Shown one piece after another: positions 61,398 to 64,000 of a stretch of 64,000 nt of DNA. The first letter of the stretch is position 1. Each line of letters begins with the position of its first letter. Position numbers and translations under genes: made by a program. Source of the stretch: Agapanthus africanus. Taxonomy: Eukaryota; Streptophyta; Magnoliopsida; Asparagales; Amaryllidaceae. The notes under the pieces are model-generated. The model was not told the origin of the DNA, did no database searches, and saw only the letters and a list, made by a program, of their open reading frames with translations. Location of the stretch: the NCBI GenBank assembly GCA_030015575.1, contig CM057342.1, positions 623,625,348-623,689,347 of the forward strand, read 5' to 3'.

Positions 61398-63669
61398 TGT
61401 TGGAGATAGTGCCCTCGGAGTCAATTATTGGATCACAGGCACGCGATTGCAATGATTGAGGGAGGACCTATCCCGGTAGAACAGTCTTACTCGAGATGAT
61501 AGTATGCTATCTGGTTTGTCTTTATCATCGTGTACTGCTTTAGGTGACCTAACAAGTCACTATTACACGTTGATAGAGCCCCTAGGATTCTTGCTTGACT
61601 GCCAGCAGTATGAGGGCGATCATATAAGTGAGAGCTGGAGTCTATAAGCACATCCTTAAATGGTCCCTAGTCGTAGGAGTTTCGAGACAGGGCATCGATT
61701 CTCCAATGTAGACTAGTGTATACAGTCGAGACCCCGACGAGGGGCGGTGGCCGGTCTCATAAGCCACTGGTGTCAGTTGGTTCACCTAAGATGTATACAG
61801 GTGCTCATTGGGTTATGAGTACACCGGACAGGACTCGCCGGGAACATGCTAGTTGGTCATATACCAGACGTCAGATGGCAGTTCCCTGGTGACATGTGTA
61901 CAGATTAGTTCCTCGACCTGGGGGTCGTCATTTGTCTCGTGTGAGTTCCCACTGTACTTTGATTACTACCCTACCACGGCTCAAAGGAGTTGTGCAAACA
62001 GGTTTTAGTTGGGTACAGTCCCGAGCCACATGGAGGCAGTGAGCGTATCTTCAGGGGTTCGTCTCTCCCGGTATTGGGGGTGAGGTCGTGCTGTGTCTAG
62101 GAGAGCCATTACACGAAGTCCTTGGCCAAGGCAAGGAGATTTACTGGTAGGTATTCCAGTAGTATCTCAGGGTGTTCTGGGCTACACTCCGACACGACTT
62201 GTACCGCTTTTGGGGGTCTGACTTTTACCAACCCCCTAGGCCCGCCATGCGATACTCATAGACGAACGGACCGGACTGTACGGATATTGTCACTGACAGG
62301 CTCAGTAGGGTGTCAGGCTGAGTTCACTCACAGACATCCCTTTTAGTCAATACTTGGTAGCCCGTTACGTATTGGCTTATACCTCTGACGTGCTAGTGGT
62401 TAAATCCACAACCAAGGTGTTGACGAGTCTTTAGAGTCCCCCACATTCAGTTACTCAGCTTTCGGGCGAAAGGTTGTAGAGGCCGTATGGAGATATGGCA
62501 AGGTCCAATCAGATACGTGCGGTATTGCACGGATCAGGATCGGACAGTTTGTACTTTAGGCCGTATGGCTATATGGCAGGGTTCGATCGGATACGTGCGG
62601 TATTGCACGGATCAGGATCGGACGGGTTTTTACTAGCCGGCTTTGGCTTAAGCCGGATCCTACTATAGTACAGTGTAGTTTTGTCTCATTGCATCTGTAT
62701 CCCGTCGAAATACAAATGCGGGTGTGTATGCACAGTATCGGGGTTTTCCTGTAATTTATTACGGGACCAGTTTTCTGGAGTTGCCAGTTTGTTTTCCATT
62801 TCGGCCAATTTCCATTGTTCCGTTCATTGGCCGAAGATTGGTGGAGGAGGGCTTATTTGCATTGTTGCAAATAAGTATTTGTGGAGGGGTTCTTTGCATC
62901 TTGTTGCATCATGATGGCTTTCATGATGTGCACCATCCTTTGACTTGATTTCTTCATGATGGCATGACTTTTTGAGTCATCATGGTTCATGATGGTTGGA
63001 CTTTGTGCGGTGATGATGGTGGTGTTGAGTGTTGAGTTTACCTTGCTATCATTTCTTTTGTATGATAGCTTTCCTCTCTCTCTCTTTTTGGTATTAGATG
63101 AGAATGGCTCCCATTTTGATTTACTCTCCCACTCACTCCATTCTCTCCATTCATCTAGAGATGGCCGGCCATGTATAGGAGGGGCTGTCCAAATTTTTGC
63201 ATGTGGGATTTTAGCTCTTTTGCCTTTGTAAAATCCCACAAGTCCCTCCACATTGTTCTTGTATCATCCCTCCACCCAAAATGGCATCTCCATGAACCCC
63301 AAAGTGAGACTTGAGGACTACATATTCTACAGCGAACCTTGGGCACGTCGAGTAGCCGGCTTCGTGCCCGAGTTGCCTCGGCATTGAGGTGGGAGCCCGT
63401 AAACGACGTAGGCGATGTGGTGCACTTCCGGCGACGAGGAGGAGACGGGACATTCCGCAGGAGTTCGGGACGATGATGAGAAGACCGGAGGACTTGGATC
63501 GTCGGTATATCTCTAACCCGTCTTGTAGTTAGCTAGATCTAGTTTAATGGCCCGATCCGGGGTTTAGTGCGCGGTGGTGCCGGTTTGCTAAGTCCGCAAA
63601 ATTAAAGTTTTTCACCGCTTCCGCATTTGGCCGTCGGATTGACGGCCGGGGCGCCGCCGTGCACTTACA
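61398..63669 (+). repeat. 3' LTR of element C
   Basis: 2272 bp, about 99.5% identical to the 5' LTR by eye. The target duplication ATAAC follows at 63670-63674. Confidence 0.93.
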
Positions 63670-63674
63670 ATAAC

Positions 63675-63829
63675 CCCCTAACCGAGTAGTTAGTAACTCG
63701 TAGTTAGGTTGTTAGTTAGATGTTTAACCAAGATCCGGGTTATAAGTCCATGTTACCACCTCTATAAAAATCGTTTTTTATCAAATTCCGCATGCCCGTA
63801 AGTACCGGGAGAGGTAGCATGGACTTACA
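63675..63829 (+). repeat. 5' LTR of A2, right part
   Basis: Continues the LTR broken at 53736 and ends GCATGGACTTACA. It aligns with the end of the A LTR (about 29228-29386). Confidence 0.88.
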
Positions 63830-63830
63830 G

Positions 63831-63842
63831 TGGTATCAGAAC
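63831..63842 (+). other. Primer-binding site of A2 (tRNA-iMet type)
   Basis: TGGTATCAGAAC one base after the LTR end; one base differs from the site in C and D. Confidence 0.85.
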
Positions 63843-64000
63843 CTAGTTAAACTCTATCTAACATGTTAGCAAGTAACTAGAAGATCGATCAAAGAAAAAG
63901 TCCCGAAATGAACCCCAAAATTCGAAGTTTCTGTCGATTTTTATACTGTTCAAAAGTTGATTATTTTCATCTCTAAAATCGGCTCAGGCTTTTGTGTGAT
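63843..64000 (+). other. Start of leader of A2
   Basis: Aligns loosely with the first bases of the window (GATCG, AAAAAC and CTCAGG...TTTTGTG blocks), so the window begins and ends in leaders of the same family. Confidence 0.65.

Larger units (their letters stand above)
53737..63669 (+). mobile_element. Element C: Ty1/copia, Angela lineage, youngest, decayed interior
   Basis: Two LTRs of exactly 2272 bp (53737-56008 and 61398-63669), target duplication ATAAC (53732-53736 and 63670-63674), iMet primer site and polypurine tract. The LTRs differ at about 10 positions by eye (about 0.4%, roughly 0.2 My), yet the coding region is decayed almost past recognition with very many breaks. Probably a non-autonomous family. 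Confidence 0.93.
51744..64000 (+). mobile_element. Element A2: Ty1/copia, Angela lineage, 3' end outside window
   Basis: 5' LTR of an element of the same family as A (51744-53736 and 63675-63829), then an iMet-type primer site and the first 170 bases of leader, which align with the start of the A leader. No polypurine tract precedes 51744, so this is a 5' LTR. C is inserted in the LTR. The probable target duplication is ATGAT (51739-51743); the other copy lies outside. Confidence 0.85.

Overview
This window is intergenic heterochromatin-like DNA from a flowering plant with a large, retrotransposon-rich genome. It is almost entirely LTR retrotransposons nested in one another. They belong to the Angela lineage of Ty1/copia (LTRs about 2.0-2.3 kb beginning TGTTAG or TGTTGG, tRNA-iMet primer site TGGTATCAGAGC) and the Athila and Tat lineages of Ty3/gypsy (Athila primer site TGGCGCCGTTGCC; Tat with a second RNase H). 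I found no host gene, rRNA, tRNA or CRISPR array. All elements are treated as fossils.

Layout. Element B (Angela) holds everything from the left edge to 46887. Its left LTR is split by element A (Angela, 1-29386, starts before the window). The 3' LTR of A is split by an aberrant reverse-strand Athila, R (6709-28269). The pol region of R is split by element D (Angela, 11623-22003). This is a four-deep nest: B > A > R > D. The right LTR of B is split by a second Athila, F (33183-45016), which has identical-length LTRs and a long open pol frame. Next come a Tat pol relic (46888-50117), its repeat-bearing 3' tail, and unclassified repeat DNA (50469-51743). Element A2 (Angela, same family as A) begins at 51744 and runs off the right edge; its 5' LTR is split by element C (Angela, 53737-63669). 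Five-base target duplications support R (GGTCA), D (TAGGC), F (GTAGT) and C (ATAAC).

Ages come from by-eye LTR mismatch counts and an assumed 1.3e-8 substitutions per site per year: C about 0.2 My, D about 0.35 My, F about 0.4 My, R about 0.9 My. They agree with the nesting order of R and D.

The main signals outside ordinary annotation are: (1) a paired GC palindrome, two CCGCGGNNCCGCGG-like boxes about 31 bp apart, in the LTRs or leaders of both Copia and Gypsy elements; (2) three TTGGC-N4-GTCAA hairpins in the leader of each Angela element with a visible leader, with invariant stems and variable loops; (3) the structure of R, whose direct terminal repeats start at an internal polypurine tract while its other end is an inverted LTR joined at the primer-binding site; (4) LTR dyads that keep their pairing through compensatory changes between families; (5) elements C and D, whose LTRs are nearly identical but whose coding regions are deeply decayed, suggesting they were moved in trans.
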